Shown: one piece after another, positions 61,801-64,000 of the stretch | Numbering within the stretch: the first letter of the stretch is position 1 | Layout of the letters: each line of letters opens with the position of its first letter | Source of the DNA: Pomacea canaliculata | Lineage: Eukaryota > Mollusca > Gastropoda > Architaenioglossa > Ampullariidae | Length of the DNA: 64,000 nucleotides | Reading direction: 5' to 3' | NCBI RefSeq assembly: GCF_003073045.1 | Contig: NC_037599.1 | Span: 20,030,555-20,094,554, forward strand | Position numbers and translations under genes: made by a program | Notes under the pieces: generated by a model | What the model saw: only the letters and a program-made list of their open reading frames with translations | Databases searched by the model: none | What the model was told of the DNA's origin: nothing

Positions 61801-63003
61801 GCCAGCCAGGCCTTCGCCTCACTCAGGAGCACATGGAAGGCAAAAAACATCAGCCAGAAGATCAAGCTGAGAATCTTCAAGTCAAATGTGATCAGCACCC
61901 TCCTTTATGGATCAGAATCTTGGAAGATGACCAAAACCATCAGTAACAAGCTTGACGTCTTCCAAAACAGATGCCTCAGGCGCATACTTAACATCTTTTG
62001 GCCAAACACCATCACAATGAAGAACTCCACCGAAGAACTGAAACCGAGTCCATCACCACGCAGTTCAACGAAGGCGTTGGCGATGGATTGGACATGTGCT
62101 CCGCCAGCAGACAGCAACCTTTCCAGAGTCGCCCTACGATGGACTCCAGACGGCCGAAGAAAACGAGGCCGCCCAAAGGAAACTTGGAGAAGAACAGTGG
62201 AAAGGGAGATGAAGGAAAGGGCTGGACATGGGGTCACACTAGAGCGGGTTTCAGCCGATCGACATCGGTGGCGGACTCTGGTTGAGGCCTTATGTGCAAC
62301 CTGATGCACGAAGAGGAATAGATAGATAGATAGGATATGTATGCAAAAGATGGCCATTGGTTCTGCTTGTCATGCTGTTTCTATAGAGTCCAATGGTCTG
62401 AATTATGAGACAGTTTTCTGCTTTATTATGATGTAGCCCCCAAACATTTTGTAACCTTTCTTTTGTGGAATATAGTATCTGACAGGGCTTCTGCTTACGC
62501 AAAAAATTGTGTACAGTACACATTAAAAGTTCGGAGGACCCCTTCAATTTTCGTCAATAGGGTCCCCTTCAAATTTGGGCGAAGAACAGGGACCCCTTAA
62601 AAATCTGAAGAAGGTGTCCCTGGGACCCAAAAGAATTTAGCCTTAGCAGAAGCCCTGATCTGAAGTGGATTGTTATGGATCTAAAGTGAAAGCCAGAAAT
62701 GAACGATGGTACTGTTACAGATGTAAAGTAATGGGCACAAAAAATGAATGTGGTAACATAACATTTGATGATGTTTCATCTTGGATACATTTTGTTCACA
62801 TCATAAAAATTGCAAGATGTGTATATATGCGTAATCAGATGCATAAATTGTTTTTCCAGTCCATACATACACACAGACATACATACATGCTGTCTTCTGT
62901 TCTCAGCTTGATAAAAGCCTCATTGGCCGTGTTCCGGGCAGTGGACATGATACTCATGCCAAGTCCAAACCAAAGAAACCAAAGCGTTCAGTTTCCTATT
63001 CCA
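55828..63003 (+). CDS. SPATA6: SPATA6 homologue, 5' portion
   Basis: Exons: 55828-55875, 56698-56835, 57761-57809, 58683-58855, 59088-59186, 59636-59688, 60479-60560, 62907-63003, giving 246 codons so far and ending in phase 1 at a GTAAGG donor. The N-terminal domain has the family hallmarks: VSAPGVWLPSKEDVYLSISM then FGQYRNTRC (compare CPGV-L--KED-YLSI--FGQY--T), FPLIIHEKFRFEK, and DELVIFELLQL. GISPKLEFATKTVIKE follows, then an Arg-rich stretch (CRKTRRSPTRRLR) and DTRPPFVVRKLDKSLIGRVP. In vertebrates SPATA6 is needed for the sperm connecting piece and interacts with myosin components. The human protein has about 490 residues, so the C-terminal half should lie beyond the window. Intron 7 holds a LINE piece and a MITE. 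Alternative acceptors at exons 6 and 7 are noted under findings. Confidence 0.92.
57485..57540 (-). repeat. SINE fragment, copy 5 (reverse) in SPATA6 intron 2
   Basis: GAGGGGGTGGGGCTCATCTC followed by TTCCTCCTGCTTTACC matches the body segment GAGGGTGGTGCCCATCTCTT, CCTCGCTGCTTTATC of the reverse copy at 37 kb. Only this internal piece is present. Confidence 0.5.
58085..58560 (-). mobile_element. CR1/L2-like LINE 3' end in SPATA6 intron 3
   Basis: The minus strand encodes, in one open frame, YIRLERFGHRSFSFTGPSIL then NVLPLSLHVAKTLWAFQGLK. This is the conserved C-terminal tail of many non-LTR retrotransposon ORF2 proteins (G-RSFS--GP-LWN-LP--LR----L--FK--LKT). The 3' terminus is marked by an ATT-type triplet repeat (plus-strand AATAATAATA at about 58089-58101). 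The piece is 5'-truncated. Confidence 0.65.
59270..59510. repeat. Possible dispersed repeat shared with 39.0 kb
   Basis: This segment of SPATA6 intron 5 aligns in blocks with 39005-39190, as described there. Class unknown. Confidence 0.35.
60745..62325 (+). mobile_element. Truncated RTE-like LINE with broken reverse transcriptase in SPATA6 intron 7
   Basis: Plus-strand translation across three frames shows, in order, MKSGKAPGADGITAEML, FKLPKKGDLGDCNNWRGITL, RPQQAGFRPG, GVKQGCILSPFLFILAMDWI, DFADDIALLS (the RT catalytic site), LEEVDSFTYLGSKMSNTGDA-like text, LLYGSESWKMTK, NRCLRRIL and KRGRPKETWRR. This is the RT-to-C-terminus order of RTE-like non-LTR elements. Stops near 60923 and frame changes near 61255, 61560 and 61690 inactivate it. 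The endonuclease domain is absent (5' truncation). The 3' end is followed by GATA repeats at about 62319-62332. It is less decayed than the other transposon pieces here. Confidence 0.8.
62319..62334. repeat. (GATA)n tail of the LINE
   Basis: Three to four GATA units follow the last coding residues of the LINE. Short tandem repeats at the 3' end, in place of poly(A), are typical of RTE-type elements. Confidence 0.6.
62483..62657. mobile_element. 175-bp MITE with perfect inverted ends and target duplication
   Basis: The element starts CAGGGCTTCTGCTTACGC and ends with the complement of CAGGGCTTCTGCTAAGGC, a perfect 13-bp terminal inverted repeat. The hexamer ATCTGA flanks it exactly (62477-62482 and 62658-62663). 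The interior contains three spaced copies of a GGACCCCTT-like motif and no coding capacity. The CAGGG...CCCTG ends resemble hAT-type non-autonomous elements; the visible duplication is 6 rather than 8 bp. Confidence 0.85.
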
Positions 63004-63714
63004 GTAAGGATTGTTTCTTTCATAAACAATTAAACTATTTCCTATTCACAAATAATTATAGCAGCAGAAAGCAGTACTCTCAAGACCAAAGATTATGTTA
63101 GAATATTTTGCCTTTAATCTCCAAGAAATGGGATCTCTAATGATTTATACATATCATTAATATCTGATTGGTGTGTTTTATTTTCTTTGTAGAAAACTTA
63201 TGATTACTGCAGAAAACCTACCTGGAAATACATTCTGAAAGAAAGAAGCAGCATTATTTTTCAGTACCCAAATCATACATAATTAGAATGAAAAGCAAAA
63301 ATATTTAAGGGCAATGCAACTCGTATCTGACAAGTAAAATGGGACTTAAATTTGTATTATAACACAGATGCAAGCCTAATCCTAGGACCCAAACCTCCAT
63401 AGCTGATTTGTTTATGATCTGCAGTACATTACCCACCTGACACATACTGTACTTGCCCCCCATCTTCACTGAGGTGGTCACCTTATCATCTTTATCACTG
63501 TGTGGTGTGCAAGGTCTACGAAAGACTTTTCGGTCGGCCCTATTGGGGCCATGCTACATGCTACTGTCCATCAAAAATATCTCCCTGGTGTTGTAGAGAC
63601 GAGGTTTTCAACCATGATCTTGTTTAGATTTCCTTCTTCAATTCCTGTTTTTTTGTATGGTTATTCTGGTGTGTGTATTTGGTTATATTCTCATGCATGG
63701 TTATTTAATAATGA
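63004..63714. other. SPATA6 intron 8 (or end of a short isoform)
   Basis: After the GTAAGG donor no exon similar to the SPATA6 C-terminal half is visible. A good acceptor (TTTTCTTTGTAG ending at 63192) would open a terminal exon that reads three codons and stops at 63201-63203. The rest is AT-rich without recognisable coding. Confidence 0.4.
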
Positions 63715-64000
63715 TAGTAATAATAAACGTATTTACTTAGTGCATTTCCTTGCATGAAGGCAAGCTCAGTTAGCTTTACAAGAGACAACGGACAGTAGAT
63801 AATGATGCTATATGACAGAGATGCTAAGGATAGGAATACGGGAGGATTACAGTAGGTAAGAGACAAGTTTTAAGTCCAGAGCACAAAGCATGTATAGTAT
63901 CCCCAATGTACGGAGAAACAGAGACAGAGCATTCCCGGGAAAGGTAGAATGATGGCCAATATTCTCCAGTCTGATATGTGGGACATTGAGAAAACTGGAA
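63715..64000 (-). mobile_element. LINE 3'-end copy running off the window
   Basis: The order TAATAATAAA, TTAGTGCATTTCC, GGCAAGCTCAGT, AGTTTTAAGTCC, GGAGAAACAGAGACAGAGCA and CCAGTCTGATATGTGGGACA repeats that of the element at 58.09-58.5 kb block by block. It is a second, more decayed copy in the same orientation. Confidence 0.65.

Noticed and set aside
1..64000. CRISPR arrays, phage, insertion sequences or a prokaryotic defence cluster
   Set aside because: The window is spliced animal genomic DNA; no repeat-spacer array or bacterial gene order exists.

Overview
This window is eukaryotic nuclear DNA, most likely from a mollusc (inference). The genes are split by many spliceosomal introns (GT-AG, one GC-AG). 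The proteins are animal-specific or animal-typical (SPATA6, FAM32A, ERICH1, ACSS2). The introns carry tRNA-derived SINEs, RTE-like and CR1/L2-like LINE pieces, a Tc1-like remnant and small terminal-inverted-repeat elements. By eye the first 18 kb is richer in G+C and CpG than the AT-rich remainder. Nothing bacterial or viral was recognised, and there is no operon structure.

Layout. (1) 1-6.9 kb: no convincing exon; microsatellites, a SINE and a CpG-rich promoter-like stretch. (2) 6910-11217 (+): a two-exon gene for a 169-residue protein of no recognised family. It has an NPF motif near the N terminus and a basic CaaX tail ending CCVVM; its 3' UTR probably runs to about 12.38 kb. (3) 12.4-18.9 kb: intergenic, with a SINE inserted in a degenerate minisatellite. 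(4) 19095-34431 (+): complete acetyl-CoA synthetase (ACSS2-type), 16 coding exons per transcript, 688 residues. Coding exon 4 exists in two copies of identical length (73 nt) and phase, a strong case for mutually exclusive splicing. (5) 34.4-41.5 kb: 3' UTR or intergenic, one SINE. (6) about 41.5-44598 (+): ERICH1-like gene; the first coding exon was not found. (7) 51511-55200 (-): complete FAM32A, four exons, 109 residues, tail-to-tail with ERICH1. (8) 55828-63003+ (+): the 5' part of SPATA6, head-to-head with FAM32A across 627 bp; the gene probably runs off the window.

The genes look like unrelated neighbours: acetate activation in the cytosol/nucleus (ACSS2), a basic Glu-rich protein of unknown role (ERICH1), a small nuclear/spliceosome-linked protein (FAM32A), and a sperm flagellum neck protein (SPATA6). 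The most notable signal is the duplicated ACSS2 exon. The exon choice swaps 24 residues that, by analogy with bacterial Acs, line the CoA nucleotide pocket, and inclusion of both or neither exon breaks the frame.
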